From NCBI GenBank assembly GCA_027486345.1, contig JAIXPH010000065.1, forward strand, positions 1-64,000: a stretch of DNA of 64,000 bases, written 5' to 3'. The notes below the pieces were generated by a model. It saw only the letters and a list, made by a program, of their open reading frames with translations. It was not told the origin of the DNA and did no database searches. Position numbers and translations under genes: made by a program. This DNA is from Paracoccaceae bacterium (GTDB lineage: Bacteria; Pseudomonadota; Alphaproteobacteria; Rhodobacterales; Rhodobacteraceae). Below are positions 9,804 to 19,311 of this stretch, in pieces (the first letter of the stretch is position 1; each line of letters starts with the position of its first letter).

Positions 9804-12800
9804 TCACGCCACCAACGCCTCGGCCTTCTTCAAATCCACGCTCACCAACTGGCTGACGCCCTGTTCCTGCATCGTCACGCCGAAAAGACGGTCCATGCGC
9901 GCCATGGTCACGGCGTGGTGGGTGATGACCAGAAACCGCGTCTCGGTGCGGCGGGTCATTTCGTCCAGCATGTCGCAAAAGCGGGTCACGTTGGCATCGT
10001 CCAATGGCGCGTCCACCTCGTCCAGCACGCAGATCGGCGCGGGGTTCACCAAGAACACGCCAAAGATCAGCGCGAGGGCTGTCAGGGTCTGCTCCCCTCC
10101 CGACAACAGCGACAACGTCGCCAGCTTCTTGCCCGGCGGCTGGCACATGATCTCCAACCCCGCCTCCAGCGGGTCATCGGATTCGACCAGCACGAGACGC
10201 GCCTCGCCACCGCCGAAGAGGTGGGTGAACAGGGTCGAGAAATTGGCATTCACCTGTTCAAAGGCCGTCAGCAGCCGTTCCCGCCCTTCGCGGTTCAGAC
10301 CCGAGATTCCGGCGCGCAGCTTCTTGATCGCCTCTTCAAGGTCGATCTTTTCCTTGGCCAAGGTGTCGTATTCATCCGACACCGCCTTGGCATCCTCTTC
10401 GGCCCGCAGGTTCACGGCCCCAAGGGACTCGCGCTGGCGCTTCAGACGGTTCACCTCGGTGTCCAGCGCCTCGGCATCGGGCATGGAGTCGGGATCGACC
10501 TTCAGCGTGTCCAGCAACTGGTCCGGCGTTGCTTCGGTTTCCTCAAGGATGCGTTCGGCGGCATAGGCCACAGTCCCACGGGCGGCATCGGCGCGGGCTT
10601 CGGCACGGGCGCGGGCTTCGCGTGCCTCACCGGCCAGACGTTCGGCCTCGCGCTCGGCGATCTGCGCCTCGCGCAGCGCGGTTTCGGCGCTGGCCAAGGC
10701 CTCGGCGGCGGCGCGGCGGCGGGTTTCGGCCTCAAGGATGGCGTCCGACAGTTCCTCGCGCTTGATGGCGATTTCTTCGGGGGCGGCGGTGGCGTCCTCA
10801 AGCTCGGCCTCGGTTTCCAGCTTGCGCTCGGCCAGTTCGGCGATGCGGCGTTCCGCCGTTTCCAGCCGGTGCCGCCAACCGGAAAGCTCTTTCGTGGCCT
10901 CTTGCCGCCGCCGCACCCGTGCCTCGCCTTCGCGGCGGAGTTCATCATGCGACGAACGACGGGTCAGCATGGCCAGACGCGCGCCCTCGACCGCAAGTTT
11001 GGCGTCCTCCAGCGTCTGGCGCGCGGCACTCAGGTCGGGCAGGTCGGCCACCTGCGCCTCGGCCTCGCGCAGCCTTGCGCGGGCGGCCATCGCCTCGTCC
11101 TCAAAGCGCGTGACGGCCAGACGCGCGGCCTCCAGCTTGCCTTGCGCGATGGAGCGGTCGGCCTCGGCCCGTGCCGCCGCGCGGTTGGCCTCGGTCATGC
11201 GCTGGTCGGCGGCGCGGCGGGCGTCCCGCGCCATCTGGTCGGCGCGGGCAAGGTCGGCCAAGCGGGCTTGAAGCGCCTCATGCGCCTGACGCGCCCCGGT
11301 CGCGCGGGCGGAGACATCTTCCAGATCGCGCTTCAACTGCACCAGACGGTTGAGCTGTTGCAGACGCAGCGCGGCGGCAGAGGGCGCATCCTCGGCCCCG
11401 GTGCGGAAGCCGTCCCAGCGCCAGAGATCGCCGTCCAGCGACACAAGCCGTTGGCCGGGTTGCAACTGCGCCTGCAAGGCTGCCCCTTCGCCGCGCGCGA
11501 CAAGGCCGATCTGGCCCAGACGGCGGGACAGGACCGGCGGCGCGGTGACATGGTCGGCGAGCGGTGTCACGCCTGCAGGCAGGGGCTGGGGTGCGTCGTA
11601 ATCGGGCAGGCCGGTCCAGCCCGACCGCGCGGCGGCGTCCACCTCTGGCGCCCGCAGGTCATCGGACAGCGCCGCGCCGAGCGCCTTTTCATAGCCGGGT
11701 TCCACCGTCAGCCGGTCGAGAAGCTGGCTGCCCGCCAGTGCCTCACGCTCTACCAACTTTGCCAAGGCGGCGACTTCGGCGCGCAGGGCGTTCGCCTCGC
11801 CTTCGGCCGACGAGCGGGCGGCGCGGGCCTCGGCCTCGCGCCCTTGGGTTTCGGCGCGGGCCGCCTCGGCGGCTTCGAGCGTTTCTTCGGCGCGTTCTGT
11901 CAGGGTCTGGGCCTGTTCCTGTGCCTCTTCTGCGGCCTCGAAGGCCTCAGATGCGGTGTCCAACGCTTCGGCCGCATCGCCCACGGCCCCGCGTGCGGCG
12001 ACGGCCTGCGCTTCGGTGCGGTCCAGCGTGGCACGCGTGTCGGCCAGCATGCGCTGCGCCGATTGGTGGCGGGCGGCCAGACGGGCGGCGTCTTCGGTCT
12101 GTTCGGACAGCAGGGTTTCGCATTCCGACAGGGTGGCGGCGGCCTCGCGGGCGAGTTCCGCCGCTTCGGCCAGTTTGTCGTCATGGCCGTCGTGGCTGCG
12201 GGTGAGCTGGTCAATCTCCCACTCCAGCCGGGCGATGGTGTCGCCTGCGTCACGGTTCAGGCCCGCCTCGCGGTCCATGTCGCGCTGCAACTGGTCGATC
12301 CGGCCGCGCAGCGTGTCGATCATTTGCCGCGCCCGGTTTTCCTGCTCGCCCAAAGCGTCGCGCTGCACGGTCAGCCGTTGCAGGATGGCGGTGGCAATCG
12401 CCTCTTCCTCGCGGCGCGCGGGCAGGTGATCTTCGCGCGCCTCGCGGGCCTTGCCAGCGGCGCGGGCGGCGGCTTCGGCCTGCGAGGCCGCGAGAACCCG
12501 CGCGCGCAGGGCGGTTTCGGTTTCCAGCCGCGCGGTTTCCGCCTCGCGCCAGCGGCGATAGAGGAGCATCCCTTCGGCGCGGCGCAATTCCTCGCCGATT
12601 TCGCGGTAGCGGGCGGCTTGGCGGGCTTGGCGGGTCAGGGTGGACAGTTGCTGGGCCAGTTGTTCCAGCACATCATCGACGCGGGTCAGGTTCTGTTCTG
12701 CGCCGGTCAGTTTCAACTCTGCCTCATGGCGACGGGCATAGAGGCCGGAAATTCCCGCCGCCTCTTCCAGCACGCGCCGCCGCGCCTTGGGCTTGGCGTT

Positions 12801-13292
12801 GATCAGTTCGGAAATCTGGCCCTGCCGGACAAGTGCGGGGGAATGCGCGCCGGTGGAGGCGTCGGCAAAGAGCATCTGCACATCGCGGGCGCGGATGTCC
12901 TTGGCATTGGCCTTGTAGGCCGATCCGGCATCGCGGGTGATGCGGCGGACGATCTCGATCTGGTCGGCGTCGTTGAAACCCGAGGGGGCGAGCCGGTCCT
13001 GATTGTCGATGACCAGCGCCACTTCGGCAAAGTGGCGCGCCCCACGCGTGGCGGCCCCGGCGAAGATCACATCCTCCATCCCGCCGCCGCGCATGGCGGT
13101 GGGGCGGTTTTCCCCCATGACCCAGCGCAGCGCTTCAAGCAGGTTCGACTTGCCACAGCCGTTGGGACCGACGACGCCGGTCAAGCCGTCATGGATCACG
13201 AGATCCGTGGGGTCCACGAAGCTCTTGAAGCCGTTGAGACGCAGGCGGGTGAAACGCAAGGCGAAGGTCCTGATTCCGATATGGTCGGGCAT
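9804..13292 (-). CDS. smc: Chromosome segregation protein SMC
   Basis: Walker A GPNGCGKSNLLEALRWVMGE, coiled coils/hinge, LSGGEQTLTALALIF signature, Walker B CVLDEVDAPLDDANV. Confidence 0.96.
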   Translation of the reverse strand: MPDHIGIRTFALRFTRLRLNGFKSFVDPTDLVIHDGLTGVVGPNGCGKSNLLEALRWVMGENRPTAMRGGGMEDVIFAGAATRGARHFAEVALVIDNQDRLAPSGFNDADQIEIVRRITRDAGSAYKANAKDIRARDVQMLFADASTGAHSPALVRQGQISELINAKPKARRRVLEEAAGISGLYARRHEAELKLTGAEQNLTRVDDVLEQLAQQLSTLTRQARQAARYREIGEELRRAEGMLLYRRWREAETARLETETALRARVLAASQAEAAARAAGKAREAREDHLPARREEEAIATAILQRLTVQRDALGEQENRARQMIDTLRGRIDQLQRDMDREAGLNRDAGDTIARLEWEIDQLTRSHDGHDDKLAEAAELAREAAATLSECETLLSEQTEDAARLAARHQSAQRMLADTRATLDRTEAQAVAARGAVGDAAEALDTASEAFEAAEEAQEQAQTLTERAEETLEAAEAARAETQGREAEARAARSSAEGEANALRAEVAALAKLVEREALAGSQLLDRLTVEPGYEKALGAALSDDLRAPEVDAAARSGWTGLPDYDAPQPLPAGVTPLADHVTAPPVLSRRLGQIGLVARGEGAALQAQLQPGQRLVSLDGDLWRWDGFRTGAEDAPSAAALRLQQLNRLVQLKRDLEDVSARATGARQAHEALQARLADLARADQMARDARRAADQRMTEANRAAARAEADRSIAQGKLEAARLAVTRFEDEAMAARARLREAEAQVADLPDLSAARQTLEDAKLAVEGARLAMLTRRSSHDELRREGEARVRRRQEATKELSGWRHRLETAERRIAELAERKLETEAELEDATAAPEEIAIKREELSDAILEAETRRRAAAEALASAETALREAQIAEREAERLAGEAREARARAEARADAARGTVAYAAERILEETEATPDQLLDTLKVDPDSMPDAEALDTEVNRLKRQRESLGAVNLRAEEDAKAVSDEYDTLAKEKIDLEEAIKKLRAGISGLNREGRERLLTAFEQVNANFSTLFTHLFGGGEARLVLVESDDPLEAGLEIMCQPPGKKLATLSLLSGGEQTLTALALIFGVFLVNPAPICVLDEVDAPLDDANVTRFCDMLDEMTRRTETRFLVITHHAVTMARMDRLFGVTMQEQGVSQLVSVDLKKAEALVA

Positions 13293-13398
13293 GGTCTCGC
13301 GCAGGGCGGCATGAGTCAACGCTTGGCGGCGCGCCTATCGCGGTCGGGTGCGGCTTATCCCCAAGATGTTGCGTGATCTGGCACGGTGATCCGATTGC

Positions 13399-13524
13399 GC
13401 GCGCCAGAGGCGCGCAAGCGATGCGCCCTGTCCGCGCCAGAGGCGCGGTCAGGGCAGGCGGGGGCTGTCTGCCCCCGGTCGCCCGCAGGCGGGCGACTCC
13501 CCCGAGGATATTTTCGCAACGGGG
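13399..13524. repeat. Composite intergenic hairpin element, copy 1 (four hairpins plus CCCCCGAGGATATTTTCGCAACGGGG)
   Basis: Inverted repeats at 13399-13415, 13428-13452, 13459-13477, 13478-13497; motif at 13499-13524. Confidence 0.85.
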
Positions 13525-13529
13525 AAGGA

Positions 13530-14582
13530 TCAGAGGTTGGCGTCCACGCGGAAGCCTGCGGGGATGGCGCTGTCGTCGGCGGAAAGGATCAGGTCGGCCA
13601 TGACCTCGGCCACCTTCGGGGCCATGCCGAAGCCGATCTTGAAGCCGCCATTGGCGATGAAATGGCCGGGGCGGCCCGGCCATGGCCCCAGTATCGGGGC
13701 ACGGGTCTTGGCGCGGGGTCGGATGCCGGCCCAGCGGTCGGTGATCCGGGCGCGGGCGAGGATCGGCAGCGCGGCGCGGGCGCGGTCGAGGAGGGCGTCA
13801 CAGGCGGCGTCGATGCCGGTGGGGTCGTCCCAGGCGTTTTCCGAAGTGGAGCCGATGGCGATGCTGCCATCGGCATGGGGCACGATGTGCAGCGCATCGG
13901 CAAAGAGTTGCGGCAAGGCGGCAGGGTCAAGGTCGGGCAGGCACAGCGCGAGGGATTGGCCTTTGACGCCTGCGCCGACGGCTTTGCCAAAGGCGGCGTT
14001 CAGGTCTTGCAGGCCTTGGTATCCCGTGGCCCAGAGGACGGCGCCCTCGTCTGCATGATCGCCGATCACCACCTCTGCGCCCAAGTCGTGGAGGGCGGCG
14101 GTGAGGGCTTTGCCGGCGGCGCGGGGAGACAGGCGCGCGGTGAGGGTGTCGTGGATCAAGAGGCCGGTCGGGCTTTGAGGTTCCCATGCGGCGCCTGTGG
14201 CGGGGATGACCGACCATGTGGCGCGGCCTTGCCAGAGGATCGCGGCCTCAGCGATCCGCGCGCGGGCGAGGGTGACGGCATGGGCATCGGGCAAGGGTTG
14301 CAGGCGGCCGGACCGCAGGTAGCCGGGGTCCGTGCCGCCGATGTGGGCGACATCGGCCCAGAAATCCTCGGCCATCAACAGGCTGTCGAGTTGGAATTGC
14401 TTCTTGGGGTTCCAGTTTTCCGGCACATGCGGGGCCAAGGCCCCGATCAGGCCGCCCGACGATCCGGCCCCGATATGCGCGGTCTCGATCAGCCTGACCT
14501 TTGCGCCACGGCGGCTTGCGGTGAAGGCGCAGGCGAGGCCGAAGATGCCGCCGCCGCGCACTGTCAGATCGACCCTTGCCAT
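13530..14582 (-). CDS. FAD-dependent oxidoreductase (DAO family), possible stand-alone MnmC oxidoreductase domain
   Basis: GGGIFGLACAFTASRRGAKVRLIE dinucleotide-binding motif; C-terminal NGGFKIGFGMAPKVAE; divergent from mnmD. Confidence 0.85.
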   Translation of the reverse strand: MARVDLTVRGGGIFGLACAFTASRRGAKVRLIETAHIGAGSSGGLIGALAPHVPENWNPKKQFQLDSLLMAEDFWADVAHIGGTDPGYLRSGRLQPLPDAHAVTLARARIAEAAILWQGRATWSVIPATGAAWEPQSPTGLLIHDTLTARLSPRAAGKALTAALHDLGAEVVIGDHADEGAVLWATGYQGLQDLNAAFGKAVGAGVKGQSLALCLPDLDPAALPQLFADALHIVPHADGSIAIGSTSENAWDDPTGIDAACDALLDRARAALPILARARITDRWAGIRPRAKTRAPILGPWPGRPGHFIANGGFKIGFGMAPKVAEVMADLILSADDSAIPAGFRVDANL

Positions 14583-14631
14583 TCCGTCCGCCCTTGCCCA
14601 TGGATGCCGCGCATCACGGGGTTTAGGGCAG

Positions 14632-15306
14632 ATGACAGGCGGCGAACAGGGTGGGGATGGCTTGGACTGGCGCGACGGGGTGGTGCCGGTGTCGCGGCGG
14701 TTTGATGATCCCTATTTCTCGCTTGCCGATGGCTTGGCGGAAACGCGGCATGTGTTTCTGGCGGGGAATGGCTTGCCCGCGCGCCTTGCCCCCGAGTTCC
14801 GGATTGCGGAGTTGGGCTTTGGCACCGGGTTGAACCTGTTGGCGACCCTGATCGCGGCAGAGGGTCAGGCAGGGCCCATCCATTACACCAGCTTTGAGGC
14901 CTATCCCCTGACGGCGGAAGAGATTGCGCGGGCGCTGGCGCATTTCCCGCAGGCGCGGGCGGTGGCGGAAGATTTCCTGACCCATTGGGCGGCGGGGCGG
15001 CGCGCCTTTGCGCTTGGGCCGGTGCAGGTGGAGGTGGTGATCGGCGACGCGCGGGAGACGCTGCCCGCTTGGGGCGGTCGGGCGAATGCGTGGTTTCTGG
15101 ATGGGTTTTCCCCGGCCAAGAACCCCGAGTTGTGGTCTGATGCGCTGATGGAGCAAGTGGCGCGGCACACGGCGGCGGGAGGCACCTTTGCCACCTATAC
15201 CGCGGCGGGCCACGTGCGGCGCGCGCTGGCGGCGGCGGGGTTCACGGTGGAGCGGCGGGCCGGGCATGGGCGCAAACGGCATATGTCGGTGGGGGTGATG
15301 CCGTGA
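14632..15306 (+). CDS. mnmD: tRNA 5-methylaminomethyl-2-thiouridine methyltransferase (MnmD/DUF752)
   Basis: SRRFDDPYFS..ETRHVFL, ELGFGTGLN SAM motif, WFLDGFSPAKNPELW motif. Confidence 0.93.
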   Translation: MTGGEQGGDGLDWRDGVVPVSRRFDDPYFSLADGLAETRHVFLAGNGLPARLAPEFRIAELGFGTGLNLLATLIAAEGQAGPIHYTSFEAYPLTAEEIARALAHFPQARAVAEDFLTHWAAGRRAFALGPVQVEVVIGDARETLPAWGGRANAWFLDGFSPAKNPELWSDALMEQVARHTAAGGTFATYTAAGHVRRALAAAGFTVERRAGHGRKRHMSVGVMP

Positions 15307-16202
15307 CGGTGCAGGGCATGAAGGCGACGCAGAACACCCGTCTGGGCATCGCGCTGATGGTGGCCACCACGGCGGTCTTTGCCGCGCAGGACGGCGTGTC
15401 GCGCCATCTGGCGACGGAATACAATGTGCTGATGGTGGTGATGATCCGCTTCTGGTTCTTTGCCCTCTTCGTGCTGGCCATGGCGGCGCGATCCCCCGGA
15501 GGGCTGCGCGCGGCGGCGGTGACGCGCTATCCGGCGCTGCAAACCTTGCGGGCGCTGGTGCTGATCCTTGAGATTTGCGTCATGGTGCTGGGCTTTGTGA
15601 AGCTGGGTCTGGTGGAAAGCCATGCCGTCTTTGCCGGCTATCCCCTGCTGGTGGCGGCGCTGTCGGGGCCGGTGCTGGGGGAAAAGGTCGGCTGGCGGCG
15701 CTGGACGGCGATTGGCATCGGTTTTCTGGGGATGCTGATCATTCTGGAGCCGGGCTTTGGGGTGTTTTCGCCCTGGGCTTTGGTGCCGTTGGCTTCGGCG
15801 CTGCTCTTCGCCCTGTACAGCCTGTTGACGCGCTATGTGGCGCGGGGGGATGCGGCCTCGGTCAGCTTCTTCTGGACGGGGACGGTGGGCGCGCTGGGGA
15901 TGACGGTGGTGGGCATCTGGTTCTGGCAGCCGATGACGGGCCCCGATTGGGGCTGGATGCTGCTCTTGTGCTGCATGGCGGTGCTGGGGCATTGGCTGCT
16001 GATCCGCTGCTATGCCGTGGCCGAAGCCTCGGCGGTGCAGCCCTTTGCCTATCTGCAACTGGTCTTTGCCTCGGCCCTCGGGTTGACGGTGTTTGGCGAT
16101 GCCCTGCGGCTGAATGTGGCGATCGGGGCCGGGGTCGTGGTGATGGCGGGGTTGTTCACGCTGTGGCGGCAGCGTGTGCGGGAAAGCGCCACGCGGCCCT
16201 GA
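15303..16202 (+). CDS. DMT/EamA family transporter
   Basis: Ten-TM EamA-like; start overlaps mnmD stop. Confidence 0.87.
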   Translation: MTVQGMKATQNTRLGIALMVATTAVFAAQDGVSRHLATEYNVLMVVMIRFWFFALFVLAMAARSPGGLRAAAVTRYPALQTLRALVLILEICVMVLGFVKLGLVESHAVFAGYPLLVAALSGPVLGEKVGWRRWTAIGIGFLGMLIILEPGFGVFSPWALVPLASALLFALYSLLTRYVARGDAASVSFFWTGTVGALGMTVVGIWFWQPMTGPDWGWMLLLCCMAVLGHWLLIRCYAVAEASAVQPFAYLQLVFASALGLTVFGDALRLNVAIGAGVVVMAGLFTLWRQRVRESATRP

Positions 16203-16339
16203 GGCCGAGACCTGCGGTCGTGCCCAAACCGGGACACATGGGCAACGCCTATACTGAAGAATAGGTGCAGGGATCTTTCGTGCGGCCGGGTTTGCTGTAG
16301 AAGCGAAGGGGAAGCGCGCATCACAGAAAGAGGGCTGCA

Positions 16340-18406
16340 ATGACCGTCAAGGGACCGTTGCCTCTCAGCCGTTGGCTGTGGCGTTCCTATCTGCGGGCGG
16401 CGCTGGTGCCGCTGTTGCTGATCGAATTGTCCTTTGTGGTGATCTACTTCGTCACCACGGATGTGGTTTACGAACGCAGCGCCGAAACGGTGCGGGGCAT
16501 GGCCACCGACGCCCTCGCCGATGCCGCCCTGCGCGAGGCCGATGTCATCGCCCGCCGGTTGGAGACGATCAGCGCCCTGACCCGCGTCTATGCCGGAGAG
16601 ACCGGTCGCGCGCTGGCATCGGATGCCAATACGACGGCGGCGGAAAAGGCGCGGCATGCGATGTCCCCCGATGGCGTGTTCCACACCACGCGCGATACGG
16701 GCGGGTCGGCGGTGTTCTATTCCGGCATCGTTCCCGTGGGCGAGGCCGAACGGCAGAAGGTCTGGCGCACGGTCCAGCTTGACCCGATCATGAAAAGCAT
16801 CGTCGAGGCCGATCCGCTGATCCAGCAGATCTATGTGAACACACATGACAGCCTGAACCGGATTTATCCCTATTTCGATGTTCTCTCTGTCTATCCGCCG
16901 AAGATGGATATCCCCAGTTACAATTTCTACTACGAGGCCGATGCCGCCCATAACCCGTCGCGCGGGGTGGTCTGGACCGATCCCTATGTTGATCCGGCGG
17001 GGTCGGGCTGGATGGTGTCGGCCATCGCGCCGGTCTATGGCGCGGCGCGGCTGGAAGGGGTGGTGGGGCTTGATGTCACCATCGGAACGATCATCCAGCA
17101 GGTGCTGAACCTGCGGCTGGGCGGGGATGGCTATGCCGTGCTGATCGGGCGGGACGGGACGATCCTGGCCCTGCCCCCCGCCGGAGAGGCGGATTGGGGC
17201 GTCAGCGAGGTGATCAATCACAGTTACAACGAGGCGATCCTGCAGGACACGTTCAAGCCGGAAAGCTTCAACCTGTTTCGCCGGGCCGAATTGGCCGAGG
17301 TGGCCGCCGCGATCAACGAAGCGCCGAGCGGGCATCACGGCTTTGACTTCGGCAGGCCGATGATCGCGGCCTGGTCCCAGATCGCCGGTCCGAACTGGAC
17401 CTTGGTGGTCATGGCGTCGGAAAGCGCCGTGCTGGCCGAGGCGACCGGTCTGCGCGCGCAGTTGTCCTTTGTGACCAAGGGAATGCTGGCGATCCTCATC
17501 CTGTTCTACGCTGGTTTCTTCCTGTTTCTCTGGCGGCGCTCAGTCGCCATGAGCCGCCGTGTGGCCCAACCGCTGGCCGCCATCGAGGCGAACATGGCCC
17601 GCATCACGCAAGGCGGGCAGATCCCGGAAAACCACAGCTATGAGATTGCCGAGCTGCAGCGGGTCGGGGACCATCTTGTGCAGATGGGCATCGGCTTGCA
17701 GGCGGCGAACCGCTCCAAGGCGGCGTTCCTCTCGGCGATGAGCCATGAGTTCCGCACGCCCCTGAACGCGATCACCGGCTTTTCCGAGTTGTTGCAGACC
17801 GCCCGGGGCGAGGTGCTGGATGCCGAACGCATGCGGCAGGTGCAGGCGATTTCGGATGCCGGGCGGCAGATGCTGCATCTGGTGGAAGGCGTGATCGACC
17901 TTGCCCGCATCGAACAGGGCGGCGTGACGCATTCGCTGGGTCCGGTCGATGCGCTGGCCGTGGCGCGGCGGGCTGTCGCCGGTCAGGCCGAGGCGGCGGC
18001 GCGGCGGCATCTGACGGTCAGCGTGGTCGAACCGGCGCAGCCCCTGCCGCCCTTGCGCGGGGATGCCGATATCCTGACCCGCATTCTGGGCCATCTGATG
18101 TCGAACGCGGTGAAGTACAACCGGGACGGCGGGCGCGTCGTGTTGGAGTTCGTCCCCGCACCTGACAGCATGGCCTTCGTGGTTCGCGACACTGGTCACG
18201 GCATCGCGCCAGAGCGTCAGGCGCGGCTGTTCCAACCCTTTGAGCGTCTGGGACAGGAAAACAGCACCATTGGCGGGGCGGGGATCGGCTTGGCGATCTC
18301 GCGCCGTTTGGCGGACCAGACCGGATGCCGGATCACGCTGGACCAAAGCTCGCCGCAAGGCTCCAGCTTTTCGCTGCACGTGCCGGTGTTGCAGCGGGCG
18401 GGCTAA
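16340..18406 (+). CDS. Membrane sensor histidine kinase with extracytoplasmic Cache-like domain
   Basis: TM-periplasmic-TM, MSHEFRTPLNAI H-box, HLMSNAVKYNRDGG N-box, GIGLAISRRL G-box; no receiver. Confidence 0.93.
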   Translation: MTVKGPLPLSRWLWRSYLRAALVPLLLIELSFVVIYFVTTDVVYERSAETVRGMATDALADAALREADVIARRLETISALTRVYAGETGRALASDANTTAAEKARHAMSPDGVFHTTRDTGGSAVFYSGIVPVGEAERQKVWRTVQLDPIMKSIVEADPLIQQIYVNTHDSLNRIYPYFDVLSVYPPKMDIPSYNFYYEADAAHNPSRGVVWTDPYVDPAGSGWMVSAIAPVYGAARLEGVVGLDVTIGTIIQQVLNLRLGGDGYAVLIGRDGTILALPPAGEADWGVSEVINHSYNEAILQDTFKPESFNLFRRAELAEVAAAINEAPSGHHGFDFGRPMIAAWSQIAGPNWTLVVMASESAVLAEATGLRAQLSFVTKGMLAILILFYAGFFLFLWRRSVAMSRRVAQPLAAIEANMARITQGGQIPENHSYEIAELQRVGDHLVQMGIGLQAANRSKAAFLSAMSHEFRTPLNAITGFSELLQTARGEVLDAERMRQVQAISDAGRQMLHLVEGVIDLARIEQGGVTHSLGPVDALAVARRAVAGQAEAAARRHLTVSVVEPAQPLPPLRGDADILTRILGHLMSNAVKYNRDGGRVVLEFVPAPDSMAFVVRDTGHGIAPERQARLFQPFERLGQENSTIGGAGIGLAISRRLADQTGCRITLDQSSPQGSSFSLHVPVLQRAG

Positions 18407-19308
18407 AGCCCCAGCGCGGCCACCTTGGCGCGCAGGGTCAGATCAACCTCGCGCAACAGACGGTGCTGGCGCAGATAGGCCAGCGCGTCCGGCGTGGCGG
18501 TCAGGCAGCGGTGATAGAACGCGTCAATCTCTGCCGCATCCGCGGTTTTCAGGAACAGCGCGAGTTCGGGCTTCAGCACATAAGCGCCCCGTTCCAGCCG
18601 GAAGGGCAGGCGGCCCTTCCATGTCACCGGGTCTTGGGAATGGAAATGCAGCAGCGCCATACCGGGCAGGGGCGGGCCGGGGGGCAGCTTCTCGCCGCCC
18701 TTCGATGCGCCATGCAGCCAGGCTTGCAGACCCGGCACATCGGGGCGGAAGAAGCATTTGCCGACGGCATGGCTCATGCAGCCGGTGGGCAGCAGCGGCG
18801 CAAAGGGGCCAAAGATCGCCGCCCGATGCGCGGCATGGCTTTCGGCGTTCAGCGGCGCGCGGAAGGCCGTGGCGGTGAAGATGTCATCGGGAAGGCCGGG
18901 GCTGTGCAGCGCCTCCCATGCCTTGGCGCGGACAAAGGGGCGGTGGCGCGGCACCTCGGACAGGATCGAGGCCACGGGGGCATCGGCGGTCAGGAATTCA
19001 TCCACGTCGATATGCGCCAGCCAATCAAGCGCACCGTCCTGCCCGCACTCCCGCAGCACGGCTTGGGCATTGGCGGTCTGGCGGTTCTGGTGCCGTTCGG
19101 GCCGGGTGATGCCAAGCCGCGTCCAATGCGCGGTGTCGCAGCGCCGGACCGTGATGCGCGGATGGCCCTCCACACGGTCGGCTGCCGGGTCGTCGGGCGT
19201 GTCAAAGCAGAGCCAGATCCGCTCCGCCCCAAGGGCCAGATGATGCGCGACAAAGGCCAGCACGTCGGCCTGAGGTGCGGCAAGGGTGGTGACGATCCCC
19301 CAGCGCAT
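18403..19308 (-). CDS. Glycosyltransferase family 2-like protein
   Basis: AHIDVDEFL DxD-like motif and N-terminal VAHHLALGAERI typical of Glyco_tranf_2_4. Confidence 0.75.
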   Translation of the reverse strand: MRWGIVTTLAAPQADVLAFVAHHLALGAERIWLCFDTPDDPAADRVEGHPRITVRRCDTAHWTRLGITRPERHQNRQTANAQAVLRECGQDGALDWLAHIDVDEFLTADAPVASILSEVPRHRPFVRAKAWEALHSPGLPDDIFTATAFRAPLNAESHAAHRAAIFGPFAPLLPTGCMSHAVGKCFFRPDVPGLQAWLHGASKGGEKLPPGPPLPGMALLHFHSQDPVTWKGRLPFRLERGAYVLKPELALFLKTADAAEIDAFYHRCLTATPDALAYLRQHRLLREVDLTLRAKVAALGL

Positions 19309-19311
19309 CGG

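Noticed and set aside
9726-13376. 1216-aa + strand ORF opposite smc
   Set aside because: Fully antisense to well-supported smc; long open antisense frames are expected from GC-rich codon bias. Translation is low-complexity with no recognisable domains.
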